In this document: positions 1-10,721 of the stretch, one piece after another
Layout: the number at the start of each line of letters is the position of its first letter
How positions within the stretch are numbered: the first letter of the stretch is position 1
Assembly: GCA_030783905.1 (NCBI GenBank)
Contig: JAQAHH010000009.1
Coordinates: 248,001 to 312,000 of the forward strand
DNA length: 64,000 nucleotides
Direction of reading: 5' to 3'
Origin: Bisgaard Taxon 45
Lineage (GTDB): Bacteria; Pseudomonadota; Gammaproteobacteria; Enterobacterales; Pasteurellaceae
Notes under the pieces: model-generated
Database searches by the model: none
Told to the model about the DNA's origin: nothing
Seen by the model: only the letters and a program-made list of their open reading frames with translations
Program-made: the position numbers and the translations under genes

Positions 1-120
1 TGGTTGAAGAGTGTTTTGCATAAGACCTCTTTATACTGTTTTTCTATTCAGTACGTTATTTAGTGACAAGGGAAAATCTGATACACTATGCCACAATTTT
101 GTAATTGATGCTGAAAAATA

Positions 121-2061
121 ATGGCGAATATTGAACAAATAATCAAGGTCTTTTCCGAACAAGGCGCATTAAGTCAACGCATTGCCGGGTTTCGTCCTCG
201 TGCGGAACAACGAGAGATGGCGGTCGCGGTTGCCACTGCGATTGGCGAGAAAAGCGCACTGGTGGTGGAAGCGGGGACAGGAACAGGCAAAACCTTCGCC
301 TATTTGGCACCGGCACTTTTAGCCAAAAAGAAAACTATTGTGTCAACAGGATCGAAAAATTTACAGGATCAACTCTTTAAACGTGACTTACCTACCATCA
401 AAAAAGCCCTCAATTACAGTGGAAAAATTGCCTTGCTGAAAGGTCGGGCGAATTATTTGTGCTTGGAACGGTTGGAACAAGTGATTGCGCAAGGGGTATT
501 GGGCGATCGTTCTGTGTTGACGGATTTATCCAAAGTACGCCAATGGCAGAATGCCACCAAAACGGGGGATTTAAGTGAATGCGTGGAATTGGCAGAAGAC
601 AGCCCGATTTTACCACAATTAACCAGTACGGCAGAAAGCTGTTTAGGGACGGATTGTCCGCATTACAATGATTGCTATGTGGCCTCTGCACGTAAGCGCG
701 CGTTAAATGCGGACTTAGTGGTGGTCAATCACCATTTGTTTTTTGCTGACATTGCGGTGAAAGAAACGGGGTTTGGGGAGCTCATTCCACAAGCCGACGT
801 GATTATTTTTGATGAAGCGCACCAACTGCCCGATATTGCGAGCCAATATTTTGGTCAATCCTTAACAGCACGTCAGCTGTTTGATTTGTGCAAAGATATT
901 CATATTGTGTATCGTACAGAAATCAAAGATATGGCACAACTTGGCACCGCATCGGATAATTTACTAAAAACGATTCAAGACTTCCGTTTATTACTGGGGG
1001 AGGGAAACACCCGAGGCAATTGGCGTGAACGGTTAGCTCAGCCCGTGGCGAGAAAAGGATTTGAAAATTTACAAGAAAAGATCGCCTTTATGTCTGACGT
1101 TGTCAAGTTGGCTTTAGGGCGTTCGCAAACATTAGATAGTATTTTTGAACGCTTAGAGGCGATAAAAACTCAGCTAACACGTCTAGCAGATACCACTATT
1201 ACGGGCTATTGTTATTGGTACGAAACCATCGGGCGACAATTTGGCTTACATATTACCCCCTTGACGGTGGCGGATAAATTTGGGGAAGAAATGCAAAAAC
1301 GGGAAACGGCTTGGATTTTTACCTCTGCCACGCTAGAAGTGGGGGGCGATTTTGCTCATTTTTGCCAACGATTAGGTATTACCCAAGCCACACAGAAAAT
1401 TTTGCCTAGTCCGTTTAATTATCCTGAACAAGCTTTATTGTGTGTGCCACGTTATTTACCGAGCAGTAATCAACAACACACTCTCACACAATTAGGCGAA
1501 ATGCTTTTACCTGTGATCGAAGCTAATCAAGGACGTTGTTTTGTGCTTTGTACTTCCTATGTCATGATGCGTGGCTTAGCGGCCTATTTTCGTGAACAGA
1601 GTGAACTACTGATTTTGTTACAGGGAGAAACATCCAAAACCAAATTATTAGATCAATTTATTGCTTCACAAGACGCGGTATTGGTCGCGACGTCCAGTTT
1701 TTGGGAAGGGGTAGATGTACGGGGAGATGCCCTGTCTTTAGTGATTATAGATAAACTGCCGTTTACCGCACCAGACGAACCTTTACTCAAAGCGCGTATT
1801 GAAGATTGTCGTTTACAAGGTGGCGATCCTTTTCATGATATCCAGATCCCCGAAGCGGTCATTACCTTAAAACAAGGGGTAGGACGCTTGATCCGAGATA
1901 TCACTGATCGTGGTGTGGTGATTATTTGCGATAGTCGTTTAGTGATGCGGAGTTATGGTGCAACTTTTTTGAAAAGCTTACCTAATGCGAAGCGTACTCG
2001 AGATATGAACAAAGTGATACAATTTCTAACAAAGAGCCAAATGGATAACAAGAATGCATAA
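121..2061 (+). CDS. yoaA: ATP-dependent DNA helicase YoaA (DinG/XPD family)
   Basis: Superfamily 2 iron-sulfur DNA helicase of the XPD/DinG type. In E. coli YoaA works with the polymerase clamp-loader subunit chi in repair of stalled forks (family knowledge). The 646-residue product has a Walker A EAGTGTGKT (residues 50-58), four cysteines placed for a 4Fe-4S cluster (C113, C174, C179, C185), a DEAH box (231-234) and a C-terminal QGVGRLIR motif VI (585-592), all in order and intact. The start is the first ATG. I see no strong Shine-Dalgarno sequence and only a poor promoter in the preceding 120 bases. The 3' end overlaps tsaB by 8 bases, suggesting coupled expression. DinG is the nearest alternative, but length and the TsaB neighbour favour YoaA. 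Confidence 0.93.
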   Translation: MANIEQIIKVFSEQGALSQRIAGFRPRAEQREMAVAVATAIGEKSALVVEAGTGTGKTFAYLAPALLAKKKTIVSTGSKNLQDQLFKRDLPTIKKALNYSGKIALLKGRANYLCLERLEQVIAQGVLGDRSVLTDLSKVRQWQNATKTGDLSECVELAEDSPILPQLTSTAESCLGTDCPHYNDCYVASARKRALNADLVVVNHHLFFADIAVKETGFGELIPQADVIIFDEAHQLPDIASQYFGQSLTARQLFDLCKDIHIVYRTEIKDMAQLGTASDNLLKTIQDFRLLLGEGNTRGNWRERLAQPVARKGFENLQEKIAFMSDVVKLALGRSQTLDSIFERLEAIKTQLTRLADTTITGYCYWYETIGRQFGLHITPLTVADKFGEEMQKRETAWIFTSATLEVGGDFAHFCQRLGITQATQKILPSPFNYPEQALLCVPRYLPSSNQQHTLTQLGEMLLPVIEANQGRCFVLCTSYVMMRGLAAYFREQSELLILLQGETSKTKLLDQFIASQDAVLVATSSFWEGVDVRGDALSLVIIDKLPFTAPDEPLLKARIEDCRLQGGDPFHDIQIPEAVITLKQGVGRLIRDITDRGVVIICDSRLVMRSYGATFLKSLPNAKRTRDMNKVIQFLTKSQMDNKNA

Positions 2062-2773
2062 TTTAACTTTATTAGCCTTAGATACCTCAACTGAAGCCTG
2101 TTCTGTGGCATTACTTTATAAAGGCGAAAGAACGTATTTAGATACGCTTGCACAACGTACGCATACGCAGCGTATTCTACCGATGATCGATGAGATCTTA
2201 TCTCAGTCTGGACTTTCTTTAAAACAGGTTGATGCTCTTGCCTTTGGTCGAGGTCCTGGCAGTTTTACGGGGGTACGTGTAGGGGCAGGTATTGCACAAG
2301 GCTTAGCTTTTGGCGCGAATTTACCGGTTATCCCGGTCTCAAATTTGACCATGATGGCACAAGCGGCTTATGAACAATTGGGGGCTGAGCACGTGCTAGC
2401 CGCCATTGATGCGCGGATGAATGAAGTGTATTTCTCACAATTAATTGCTCAACCGATACAACTCGGTACAGAATGTTTTGTTGATTGGCAAGTCATTGGA
2501 GAAGAAAAAGTGGTTAAGCCAGAACACTTGGTTGCGGAGCTGGCTGATTTAACAGGGCATTGGGCTAAAGTGGGAACCGGCTGGGCGGCTTATTCCGAAT
2601 TCTCGACCTTATCAGTCGGAGAGACAACGGAAATTCTGCTGCCTTCTGCTCACTATATGTTGACGCCTGCATTACTCAAATGGCAACAACAGCACACAAT
2701 GGATGCATTAGCCATTGAACCAGTTTATTTACGTAATGAAGTTACTTGGAAAAAACTACCAGGACGTGAATAA
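2054..2773 (+). CDS. tsaB: tRNA threonylcarbamoyladenosine biosynthesis protein TsaB
   Basis: Non-catalytic partner of TsaD in the complex that adds threonylcarbamoyl to A37 of ANN-decoding tRNAs (t6A) in the cytoplasm. The 239-residue protein opens with the ASKHA-fold signature LALDTSTEACS and carries FGRGPGSFTGVRVG near residue 65, both typical of TsaB/YeaZ. It lacks the TsaD metal-binding histidines, as expected. The start codon lies inside the last codons of yoaA (8-base overlap). The slp lipoprotein gene follows after about 33 bases, so yoaA-tsaB-slp is probably one transcript. The yoaA-tsaB-slp order is also seen in enterics. Confidence 0.95.
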   Translation: MHNLTLLALDTSTEACSVALLYKGERTYLDTLAQRTHTQRILPMIDEILSQSGLSLKQVDALAFGRGPGSFTGVRVGAGIAQGLAFGANLPVIPVSNLTMMAQAAYEQLGAEHVLAAIDARMNEVYFSQLIAQPIQLGTECFVDWQVIGEEKVVKPEHLVAELADLTGHWAKVGTGWAAYSEFSTLSVGETTEILLPSAHYMLTPALLKWQQQHTMDALAIEPVYLRNEVTWKKLPGRE

Positions 2774-2806
2774 ATGACACTCTCTCAAATGTGTACGGAG
2801 GAAAAA

Positions 2807-3346
2807 ATGAAAAAACTGACCGCACTTTTGATCGCTATATTGCTTACCGGTTGTATTAAAGCCCCAAAAGGGTTGGAGCGCGATGATGTGAGCTTGCCAT
2901 CGCTCGATAAGTTAGTGGCGGAAGACTATGCTTGCCAATGCAAACAAGCTCGTTTTGGCGGCAAAATCTTATCCGTCACAGCGTTACCGGGGAAAATGAA
3001 GTTAGAAATTTTGAGTTTACCTCTCGTTTCTTTGTCAGCCAAACCGATGTTATCTGCGGAAAGCAACGGTCGTTTTATTGCCTATCTAGAGGGCTTTATT
3101 GATCCTGAACGGTTAAAAGAACAGTTCATTACAGTGAAAGGCATCTTGAAAAAGCAAGAAACAGGTAAAATTGATCAGGTTGATTATCATTATCCTGTCC
3201 TTGAGGCGAATCATTATAAAGTATGGCAATTGGTGCCAGAATATTATTACGAGCCAGAGGATCTTGCCGATTGGCGAGAAAGCCGTCGTATGGGGTGGGG
3301 GCCATTTTGGCGACCAGAGCCACGCTTACGCTATGTGTTGCAATAG
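2807..3346 (+). CDS. slp: Slp family outer-membrane lipoprotein
   Basis: Predicted outer-membrane lipoprotein of the Slp (starvation-inducible lipoprotein) family. From the ATG at 2807 the product is 179 residues: a short basic start (MKK), a hydrophobic core and a lipobox LTGC with the lipidated cysteine at residue 16. Translation could begin 33 bases earlier at 2774, but that would put 11 polar residues before the signal peptide. The ATG at 2807 also has a GGAGG-type ribosome site (ACGGAGGAAAAA) just upstream, so I chose it. An uptake word lies inside the signal-peptide region (2819-2827). The function of Slp is not settled in any species. It lies downstream of tsaB as in E. coli yeaY. Confidence 0.88.
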   Translation: MKKLTALLIAILLTGCIKAPKGLERDDVSLPSLDKLVAEDYACQCKQARFGGKILSVTALPGKMKLEILSLPLVSLSAKPMLSAESNGRFIAYLEGFIDPERLKEQFITVKGILKKQETGKIDQVDYHYPVLEANHYKVWQLVPEYYYEPEDLADWRESRRMGWGPFWRPEPRLRYVLQ

Positions 3347-3459
3347 GGCATGCTAAATTTTGCTAAGTAGGACAATGGGATGAGTGAATTTGTTATTAGC
3401 CTAAATGTGAGGATTACGTTATAATTTTGGCTAAATTTTGTTAAAAATAAGGATAACAC

Positions 3460-5148
3460 ATGGAAAAACCTTGGTTTAAAAATTACCCTGAGGATTTACC
3501 ACGCGAATTAGATACATCAAAGTATGATTCGTTGTTGGATATGTTTGATAATGCAGTGCGTACCCATCCAGACCGTGCTGCCTATATCAATATGGGGCAA
3601 ATTTTAACCTTTCGAAAATTAGAAGAACGCAGTCGGGCATTTGCCGCGTATTTACAAAATGAATTAAAGCTGAAACGTGGTGATCGTGTGGCATTAATGA
3701 TGCCGAATTTATTGCAGTATCCGATTGCATTATTTGGTATTTTGCGTGCCGGCATGGTGGTGGTTAATGTCAATCCACTTTATACCCCACGTGAATTAGA
3801 GCACCAATTAAAAGACAGTGGGGCTAGCGCGATTGTCGTGGTGTCCAATTTTGCTTCTACTCTCGAAAAAGTGGTGTTTAATACTGAGGTCAAGCACGTA
3901 ATTTTAACCCGTATGGGCGATCAACTTTCCTTTGGTAAACGCACTTTAGTCAATTTTGTGGTGAAATACATCAAAAAACTGGTGCCAAAATACAAACTAC
4001 CCAATGCGGTGACTTTTCGAGAAGTGTTGAGTGTCGGAAAATATCGACAATATGTTCGCCCACAAATAGAACGTAAAGATTTAGCCTTTTTACAATATAC
4101 CGGGGGGACGACAGGGGTGGCGAAAGGCGCAATGCTGTCACACGGCAATATCATTGTAAATTTATTTCAAGCGAATTGGATTGCAGAGCCATTTGTTGGT
4201 GATCGTACTAAAGAGCGTAAAGCCATCATTGCGTTACCGCTTTATCACGTGTTTGCGTTAACAGTAAACTGTTTATTGTTTGTTGAATTAGGTATTACAG
4301 GGATACTGATTACTAATCCGCGTGATATCGAAGGCTTTGTTAAAGAATTGAAGAAACACCATTTTGTTGCCATTACGGGTGTCAATACCTTATTTAACGC
4401 GTTGTTAAATAATGAGAATTTTAAAGAAGTCGATTTTCGCACATTAAAACTGACCGTGGGCGGTGGCATGTCAATCCAACAATCTGTCGCAACCCGTTGG
4501 TATGACACGACTGGCTGTAATATTATTGAAGGCTATGGGATGACAGAGTGTTCTCCGTTGATTGCGGCTTGTCCAATTAACATGATCAAACACAATGGCA
4601 GTATTGGCGTGCCAGTACCGAATACCGATGTGCGTATTATCAAAGAAGATGGACATGAGGCCAACTTGGGTGAGCCGGGTGAGCTTTGGGTCAAAGGGGA
4701 ACAAGTCATGCAAGGTTATTGGCAACGTCCAGAAGCCACCGCTGAAGTACTGATGGACGGTTGGATTGCCACCGGTGATGTGGTCGTGATGGATACAGAT
4801 CATTACTTGCGTATCGTGGATCGCAAAAAAGATATGATTTTAGTTTCGGGTTTTAATGTCTATCCAAATGAGATCGAAGACGTGGTCATGTTAAATGACA
4901 AAGTTGCTGAAGTGGTCGCTATTGGTGTGCCGAACGAGATTTCAGGTGAAACGATTAAAATTTTTGTTGTGAAGAAAGATGAAAGTTTAACCCGTGATGA
5001 ATTACGTAAACACTGTCGTGTCCATTTAACGGGCTATAAAATTCCAAAAGAAATTGAGTTTCGTGAGGAGTTGCCGAAAAGCAATGTGGGCAAAATTTTA
5101 CGCCGTGTTTTACGCGATGAGGAGCTGGCAAAACGTCCAGCTGAATAA
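3460..5148 (+). CDS. fadD: long-chain-fatty-acid--CoA ligase
   Basis: Acyl-activating enzyme of the inner face of the cytoplasmic membrane. It makes acyl-CoA from long-chain fatty acid, ATP and CoA for beta-oxidation or phospholipid synthesis. The 562-residue protein matches the FadD length and shows the AMP-binding signature YTGGTTG (213-219), [10 protein letters not shown] near residue 350, and the C-terminal [20 protein letters not shown] hinge, followed by the catalytic-lysine segment [11 protein letters not shown]. The start at 3460 has AAGGA nine bases upstream. A TATAAT sits at 3420-3425, but I find no convincing -35. The gene is followed by its own hairpin at 5165 and then rnd, the same fadD-rnd order as in E. 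coli. Confidence 0.96.
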   Translation: MEKPWFKNYPEDLPRELDTSKYDSLLDMFDNAVRTHPDRAAYINMGQILTFRKLEERSRAFAAYLQNELKLKRGDRVALMMPNLLQYPIALFGILRAGMVVVNVNPLYTPRELEHQLKDSGASAIVVVSNFASTLEKVVFNTEVKHVILTRMGDQLSFGKRTLVNFVVKYIKKLVPKYKLPNAVTFREVLSVGKYRQYVRPQIERKDLAFLQYTGGTTGVAKGAMLSHGNIIVNLFQANWIAEPFVGDRTKERKAIIALPLYHVFALTVNCLLFVELGITGILITNPRDIEGFVKELKKHHFVAITGVNTLFNALLNNENFKEVDFRTLKLTVGGGMSIQQSVATRWYDTTGCNIIEGYGMTECSPLIAACPINMIKHNGSIGVPVPNTDVRIIKEDGHEANLGEPGELWVKGEQVMQGYWQRPEATAEVLMDGWIATGDVVVMDTDHYLRIVDRKKDMILVSGFNVYPNEIEDVVMLNDKVAEVVAIGVPNEISGETIKIFVVKKDESLTRDELRKHCRVHLTGYKIPKEIEFREELPKSNVGKILRRVLRDEELAKRPAE

Positions 5149-5164
5149 ATATTCATTTCATTTT

Positions 5165-5189
5165 ATTAGGGGTGATAAGCGCCCCTAAT
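5165..5189 (+). terminator. fadD terminator hairpin
   Basis: Inverted repeat ATTAGGGG / CCCCTAAT around a 9-base loop, 16 bases after the fadD stop. The following T-run is weak (TTTGTTG), so some read-through into rnd is likely. Confidence 0.6.
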
Positions 5190-5202
5190 TTGTTGTATTA
5201 AG

Positions 5203-6351
5203 ATGAACAGTCAAATAAAAGAAATAAAAAACAAACCGCACTTTCAAGTGATTACCTCCGATCTGGCGTTAGCCGAGATTTGTCATACTGCACAGCAAAA
5301 AACTGTGATTGCGCTCGATACTGAATTTGTTCGTATCAAAACCCTTTATCCGCAGTTAGGGCTTATTCAACTGTATGATGGTGAACAAGTCAGTTTAATC
5401 GATCCAACAACCATTCAAGATTTTTCGCCTTTTATTGCCTTGTTGGCGAATACCGCCGTGCTGAAGGTATTGCATGCATGCAGTGAAGATTTAGACGTGT
5501 TTCAGCATAGTTTCAATCAACTACCTACACCGATGTTAGATACTCAGGTCATGGCAAACTTTTTAGGTTTTCCCAATTCCACGGGCTTGGCGACCTTAGT
5601 GCAGCATTATTTTCACATCGAAATTGATAAAGGCGCGTCTCGCACGGACTGGTTAGCCCGCCCTTTATCAGACACTCAATTAGTTTATGCGGCAGCTGAC
5701 GTATGGTATTTATTGCCACTTTATCTGCGTATGCAAGAGGCGTTGGCACAAACGCGATGGCAAGTGGCTGCACAACAAGATTGCGAAGCGTTGTTGCTAA
5801 AGCGTGAGCAATATAAAGATCCTGAATTAGCGTATTTGAATATCCCTAATGCCTGGCGTTTAGCGCCAAGTGAACTCATGTGCCTAAAATTGTTGGCGAA
5901 ATGGCGCCAAGAAGAAGCGATGAAAAGAGATCTTGCCTTGAATTTTGTGGTCAGAAGTGAACATTTGTGGCAAGTCGCTAAACATAATCCGAAACATACG
6001 TCTGAGTTATTAGCCTTAGGATTGAGTCATCATGAGGTCCGTATTCATGGTAAAAAAATCTTGCACTTAATTGGACAAGTAAAACGTTTTGATGAAGCTG
6101 ATTATCCAGCACCGATTGTGCGTATTGCAGATGATCCGCGTTATAAAAAAGCCTTAAAAGGATTACAACAGAAACTGAAAAGCCTTGCCCCACCTGATTT
6201 AGCCGCAGAAGTTATTGCCAGTAAACGAGGTTTAGAAAGTTTAATCAAATGGTGTTGGTTAGATAACCAAGATCCTGCTCAGTTACCTGATCTGTTAGTC
6301 GGGTGGCGGCGTGAATTTGGTCTCGTGTTGTTGGAGACGCTAGCAGCGTAA
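5203..6351 (+). CDS. rnd: ribonuclease D
   Basis: 3'-to-5' exoribonuclease that trims tRNA and other small stable RNA ends. The 382-residue product has the DEDD exonuclease domain: Exo I with DTEFVR (about residues 42-47), Exo II in HACSEDLDVF (about 91-100) and Exo III with the catalytic Y and D in LVYAAADVWYL (about 165-175). An HRDC domain follows, roughly residues 215-290. The start ATG has no good Shine-Dalgarno sequence; it comes 14 bases after the fadD hairpin, so it may depend on fadD transcription. An uptake word lies inside the coding region (5235-5243). It converges on pta across a terminator made of two inverted uptake words. Confidence 0.95.
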   Translation: MNSQIKEIKNKPHFQVITSDLALAEICHTAQQKTVIALDTEFVRIKTLYPQLGLIQLYDGEQVSLIDPTTIQDFSPFIALLANTAVLKVLHACSEDLDVFQHSFNQLPTPMLDTQVMANFLGFPNSTGLATLVQHYFHIEIDKGASRTDWLARPLSDTQLVYAAADVWYLLPLYLRMQEALAQTRWQVAAQQDCEALLLKREQYKDPELAYLNIPNAWRLAPSELMCLKLLAKWRQEEAMKRDLALNFVVRSEHLWQVAKHNPKHTSELLALGLSHHEVRIHGKKILHLIGQVKRFDEADYPAPIVRIADDPRYKKALKGLQQKLKSLAPPDLAAEVIASKRGLESLIKWCWLDNQDPAQLPDLLVGWRREFGLVLLETLAA

Positions 6352-6373
6352 TGCAGTAAAATTGCGCAAAATA

Positions 6374-6406
6374 AAACCGCACTTTAAGCAGATAAAGTGC
6401 GGTTTT
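6374..6406. terminator. Bidirectional terminator built from an inverted pair of uptake words
   Basis: AACCGCACTT (uptake word on the minus strand, 6376-6384) and AAGTGCGGTT (6395-6403) face each other across a 10-base loop. They form a strong hairpin followed by T-runs on both strands. It lies between the convergent rnd and pta genes. Use of paired uptake words as terminators is well known in Haemophilus and relatives. Confidence 0.9.
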
Positions 6407-6426
6407 TGTTTTGTCTTGAGGTGAAA

Positions 6427-8565
6427 TTATTGTGTTGCTTGAATTGCGGTTAACGCAATAGTGTACACAATATCATCTACTAATGCACCACGTGATAAAT
6501 CGTTCACTGGTTTACGCATCCCTTGTAACATCGGCCCGATAGACACTAAGTCTGCTGAACGTTGTACAGCTTTATAGGTCGTGTTACCCGTATTTAAGTC
6601 TGGGAAGATAAATACGGTTGCTTTCCCCGCTACTGGTGAATTCGGTGCTTTAGAGCGCGCAACATCTTCCATCACCGCTGCGTCATATTGTAATGGCCCA
6701 TCAATGATTAAATCTGGGCGTTTTTCTTGTGCAAGACGTGTGGCTTCTTTCACTTTTTCCACATCTGCACCACTACCTGATGTCCCCGTTGAATAAGAGA
6801 TCATCGCTACTTTTGGCTCAATACCAAAGGCTTTGGCTGAGTCTGCAGATTGAATAGCGATTTCGGCTAATTGTTCTGCTGTTGGATCTGGGTTGACCGC
6901 ACAGTCACCATAAACTAACACTTGATCAGGTAAGAGCATGAAGAAGATTGAAGACACAATCGAATTACCCGGCGCCGTTTTGATGATTTGCATCGGTGGA
7001 CGAATTGTGTTGGCGGTTGTGTGTACTGCACCAGAAACTAAACCATCGACTTCATTTGCTTCTAACATCATGGTACCGAGGACTACGTTATCTTCTAACT
7101 GTTCACGTGCAGAATCTTCGGTCATGCCTTTGCTTTTACGTAATTCCACTAAACGTGCAACATAGTTTTCGCGTACTGTGGCTGGATCGATAATGGTAAT
7201 GCCTTTTTCTAATTCAATGCCTTGTGCTTCAGCAACGCGCACCACCGATTCTGGATCAGCTAAGAGTACACATTCTGCGATGCCACGCTCTGCACATAAT
7301 GCAGCGGCTTTCACTGTACGCGGTTCATCCCCTTCAGGCAATACAATGCGTTTTTTTGCTTGACGTGCTAATTCAGTTAGTTGGAAACGGAACGCGGGTG
7401 GCGATAAGCGACGTAAACGAGAAGACGCTGCAGCTAAAGAGTCGATAAAATCGCTATCCAGTAAGTCACTGACATAGTGTTTAATTTTTTCAATCCGCTC
7501 TTTATCATCTACAGGTACTTCAAGATTAAAGCTTTGTAGTGCCAGCGCGGTTTGCCAAGTATTTCCTTCTACACGGAAGACCGGTAAACCAGTACTTTCG
7601 ATCGCGTGTTGACAAAGTTTTTTGATTTGTCCATCAATTTTGTACCCACCCGTTAGTAACATACCGGCAATTTCAACCCCATTCATGGCTGCGAGTGAAG
7701 CGGCGACAATCACATCAGGACGATCTGCTGAGGTGACAAGTAAGCTCCCTACGCGGAAGTGTTCAACCATATTAATTAGATTTCGTGCACAGAAAGTGAT
7801 ACCGCGAATCCGACGTTCATTGATTGCACCTTCATGAATAATGGCGGCACCTAAATGTTTGGCTAAATCAATCGCTCGAGTCGCAATGAGTTCTGCGCTC
7901 CAAGGGATACAGGCCAAGATTTTAATTGGACTTTTTTCGAATAAGTGAAAAATCTCAGAGACTTGATTTTGTGTATGTTGGAAAGAATCAAAAATTTCTG
8001 CCAAGTCAGGACGAGTACGACCCGATTCATCAATTGGTGCGTTGAATTTATTGATGATCACACCGAGTAAGTTCGGGTTATTTTTACCCCCAAATAGCGA
8101 TGCCGCTGCTTTGATACGTTCTTTTAATTCCTCAGGGGTTTCTGTTGCCGGTGCAGCAACAAGAATGATTTCAGCATCAAGTGCTTGGGCAATTTCATAG
8201 TTAATGCTATTGGCATAAGAGTGTTTGCGAGTTGGAATGAGACCTTCTACTACCACAATTTCGTTGCTTTTAGCGAGTTGTTGATGATTTTCAACAATTT
8301 TTTCTAATAAAACATCCGATTGATTTTGACCAATTAACGATTCCGCCACGCTTAGCATAAAGGGTTCGGTTGTTTCAATTGTGGTACTGGTGCGAATAAT
8401 CGAGGTGGTGCGATCAATCATATCTTCACCAGTGTTCGGCTGAGAAATAGGTTTCATAAAGCCGACTTTTGCCCCTTTTTGCTCCAGTGCATGAGTTAAA
8501 CCTAAGCTGACACTGGTTAAACCTACACCAGTGCTAATCGGGATAAGGATAATTGTACGTGACAT
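6427..8565 (-). CDS. pta: phosphate acetyltransferase
   Basis: Interconverts acetyl-CoA plus phosphate with acetyl phosphate and CoA, the first step of acetate overflow and ATP-yielding fermentation. The 712-residue length is that of the long enteric-type Pta: an N-terminal P-loop/dethiobiotin-synthetase-like region (starts [20 protein letters not shown]), a central DRTGG regulatory region around residues 225-330, and the C-terminal catalytic domain from about residue 390 ([16 protein letters not shown], later [15 protein letters not shown]). It lies 67 bases downstream of ackA on the same strand, separated by a hairpin at 8602. It is probably co-transcribed with reduced read-through. Confidence 0.97.
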   Translation of the reverse strand: MSRTIILIPISTGVGLTSVSLGLTHALEQKGAKVGFMKPISQPNTGEDMIDRTTSIIRTSTTIETTEPFMLSVAESLIGQNQSDVLLEKIVENHQQLAKSNEIVVVEGLIPTRKHSYANSINYEIAQALDAEIILVAAPATETPEELKERIKAAASLFGGKNNPNLLGVIINKFNAPIDESGRTRPDLAEIFDSFQHTQNQVSEIFHLFEKSPIKILACIPWSAELIATRAIDLAKHLGAAIIHEGAINERRIRGITFCARNLINMVEHFRVGSLLVTSADRPDVIVAASLAAMNGVEIAGMLLTGGYKIDGQIKKLCQHAIESTGLPVFRVEGNTWQTALALQSFNLEVPVDDKERIEKIKHYVSDLLDSDFIDSLAAASSRLRRLSPPAFRFQLTELARQAKKRIVLPEGDEPRTVKAAALCAERGIAECVLLADPESVVRVAEAQGIELEKGITIIDPATVRENYVARLVELRKSKGMTEDSAREQLEDNVVLGTMMLEANEVDGLVSGAVHTTANTIRPPMQIIKTAPGNSIVSSIFFMLLPDQVLVYGDCAVNPDPTAEQLAEIAIQSADSAKAFGIEPKVAMISYSTGTSGSGADVEKVKEATRLAQEKRPDLIIDGPLQYDAAVMEDVARSKAPNSPVAGKATVFIFPDLNTGNTTYKAVQRSADLVSIGPMLQGMRKPVNDLSRGALVDDIVYTIALTAIQATQ

Positions 8566-8601
8566 AATAAACTCTAATTTGTTGATAATTTATACAAAAA
8601 G

Positions 8602-8625
8602 AAACTGCCGATAAATCGGCAGTTT
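8602..8625 (-). terminator. Hairpin between ackA and pta (attenuating terminator)
   Basis: Perfect 11-base arms AAACTGCCGAT / ATCGGCAGTTT with a 2-base loop, 8 bases past the ackA stop. On the minus strand it is followed by CTTTTTG, a modest T-run. It probably ends part of the ackA transcripts before pta. Confidence 0.7.
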
Positions 8626-8632
8626 ATTGACT

Positions 8633-9838
8633 TTACGCGATGCAAAGACGCGCGGTATCTTGTGCAATAACAAGTTCTTCATTCGTTGGGATAACCATCG
8701 CGACTGGCGTATTCTCAGCGGTAATCACGCCTTCATTACCAAAGCGAGCGGATTTGTTTTTCTCCGAATCCACTTGATAGCCGAATAGTTTTAAATGGTT
8801 TAAGGTTAACTCACGTACTAAAGAAGAGTTTTCACCAATCCCACCAGTAAACACGATTGCATCTAAACGCTCACCGATCACGGCCATGTAAGACCCAATA
8901 TATTTTGCTAAACGATAACTAAAGACATCTAACGCACGTTTCGCAGGTGCTTCTTTGTCATAATGATCTTCGGCATAACGACAATCGCTAGAAACTTCTG
9001 TTAAACCGAGTAAACCTGATTTTTTGGTCAACAACGTATTGATCTCTTCAACGGATAAACCTAGATTATCGTGTAAGTAGAAAACGATCGCGGGATCAAT
9101 ATCACCGGAACGGGTGCCCATGACTAAACCTTCTAATGGGGTTAAACCCATTGAGGTATCAATACATTGACCATGACGAACGGCTGCGACTGATGCACCG
9201 TTACCTAAATGACAGGTAATCACATTGATTTTATCCGTTGGCACATTTAAGCGTTCTGCAGCTTGTTGGCTGACAAAGAAATGGCTTGTACCATGTGCAC
9301 CATAGCGACGAACACCATGCTCTTTATATAAAGAATAAGGGAGGGCATATAAATAAGCTTCTTCTGGCATAGTTTGATGGAACGCCGTGTCAAAAACCGC
9401 CACATTTTTTTCTTTTAAATGAGGGAACATTTTGAAGGCTTCTTCAATACCGATCAAATGTGCTGGGTTGTGTAATGGCGCAAATTGCACGGCTTCTTTA
9501 ATACCTTGAACAACTTCATCCGTAATCACCACAGAAGAAGTGAATTTTTCACCTCCGTGAACGATACGGTGACCGATAGCAACAATATCTTCTTTTAATG
9601 AGGGATCTAATGGAAAAATACTATTTACAATAAAGTTAAGTGCTTCACTATGTGCAGCACCTGCACCTAAATCAGCGTTACCTTTTTCACCGTGGAGTTT
9701 CCATTTAATACGTGCATCATCTAAGTGAAATGCTTCGGCTAAACCAGACAATCTTTCTTCACCCGTTTTTGGATCTAAAATAGAAAATTTTAATGAAGAA
9801 CTACCACAGTTTAAGATTAGGACTAATTTTTGAGACAT
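8633..9838 (-). CDS. ackA: acetate kinase
   Basis: Transfers phosphate between acetyl phosphate and ADP, giving acetate and ATP; partner of Pta in the cytoplasm. The open frame extends 40 codons further upstream, but the conserved start is the internal ATG at 9838: the protein then begins [20 protein letters not shown], the acetokinase signature. This gives 401 residues, the usual length. Other family motifs are [17 protein letters not shown] and FTGGIGENS near the C-terminus. A T-rich leader of over 200 bases separates it from the divergent yfbV. The ackA-pta order is conserved in gamma-proteobacteria. Confidence 0.97.
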   Translation of the reverse strand: MSQKLVLILNCGSSSLKFSILDPKTGEERLSGLAEAFHLDDARIKWKLHGEKGNADLGAGAAHSEALNFIVNSIFPLDPSLKEDIVAIGHRIVHGGEKFTSSVVITDEVVQGIKEAVQFAPLHNPAHLIGIEEAFKMFPHLKEKNVAVFDTAFHQTMPEEAYLYALPYSLYKEHGVRRYGAHGTSHFFVSQQAAERLNVPTDKINVITCHLGNGASVAAVRHGQCIDTSMGLTPLEGLVMGTRSGDIDPAIVFYLHDNLGLSVEEINTLLTKKSGLLGLTEVSSDCRYAEDHYDKEAPAKRALDVFSYRLAKYIGSYMAVIGERLDAIVFTGGIGENSSLVRELTLNHLKLFGYQVDSEKNKSARFGNEGVITAENTPVAMVIPTNEELVIAQDTARLCIA

Positions 9839-10110
9839 AAGAGACCTATTATTTGATTTTAAGTTAAAAAAAGTTACCTGCTCAACTTTTGAACAGGTGG
9901 GCAGATAAAAATCCGATAGGCGATAGGATACACCTTTCGGGCAATAAAATAAATTCACAACTTGCTAAAAATGCGACATTCATCAAAAAAATCATTAAAC
10001 TTTAAACATTTTTAATAAAAAAATAAATATAGGAAACTGACCTGTTTAAAATAAGCTGAATATTTAACCCGAATGTGTTATCTTTATTTCGTTATCGTAT
10101 TAAAGAGGTT

Positions 10111-10569
10111 ATGTACAATAGCAAAATGCATTTTTTTATTTTTTTAAAAAAGGGTCAGCATTATTTAAAAAGTTGGCCATTGGAAAGTAAGCTAGGTATG
10201 ATTTTTCCCGAAAACCGCGTGATTAAAGCAACGCTTTTCGCGCAAAAGTTCATGCCTTTTTTAGCTGTTTTTGCCATTACTTGGCAGCAAGTTTACGCCA
10301 AATCCGATATCAGTGCATTAGCCGTTGCCGTATTTAGCGCGATTTTTGCGCTATTGATGCCGTTGCAAGGTTTGTATTGGTTAGGTAAACGTTCTATCAC
10401 GCCCTTATCCCCACAAAGTGCGGTCTGGTTTTATGAAATTTGTGAGCGCTTAAAGCAAGTAAACGAAACTTTACCTATCTTAACAGAGCAACCTAATTAT
10501 CAACATTTAGCTGATGTACTGAAAAAAGCACAGCGAAAATTAGATAAAGCTTTTTGGCAAGAATTATAA
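10111..10569 (+). CDS. yfbV: UPF0208 family inner-membrane protein YfbV
   Basis: Small membrane protein found next to ackA in E. coli and Haemophilus. Its E. coli homologue has been implicated in keeping the Ter macrodomain insulated (family report, not visible here). I place the start at 10111, where AAAGAGG precedes the ATG, giving 152 residues; a longer frame from 10075 lacks a ribosome site. Conserved blocks are [19 protein letters not shown] and LPLQG-like [13 protein letters not shown]. Two hydrophobic segments lie at roughly residues 50-67 and 72-92. It is divergent from ackA and has an uptake word in its coding region (10416-10424). Confidence 0.9.
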   Translation: MYNSKMHFFIFLKKGQHYLKSWPLESKLGMIFPENRVIKATLFAQKFMPFLAVFAITWQQVYAKSDISALAVAVFSAIFALLMPLQGLYWLGKRSITPLSPQSAVWFYEICERLKQVNETLPILTEQPNYQHLADVLKKAQRKLDKAFWQEL

Positions 10570-10654
10570 ATTCGTCTTATCTGGTGTTTTTCTTGCTGGT
10601 ATTATAAAGACTTTTCTTTTTTCATATTTATCAACTTTTCTTGAAATTTTCACT

Positions 10655-10670
10655 ACGCAAACGTTTTCTT
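10655..10670 (+). promoter_or_regulatory. PurR operator upstream of cvpA-purF
   Basis: ACGCAAACGTTTTCTT is a perfect match to the enteric PurR consensus (ACGCAAACGTTTTCNT). It lies 52 bases before the cvpA start, the position of the operator of the cvpA-purF operon in E. coli. Hypoxanthine- or guanine-bound PurR should repress here. Confidence 0.92.
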
Positions 10671-10721
10671 TTTTTGTAAAATAGCGCGGTGGAAATTCGA
10701 GAGTTTTTTAGAGATATTCCA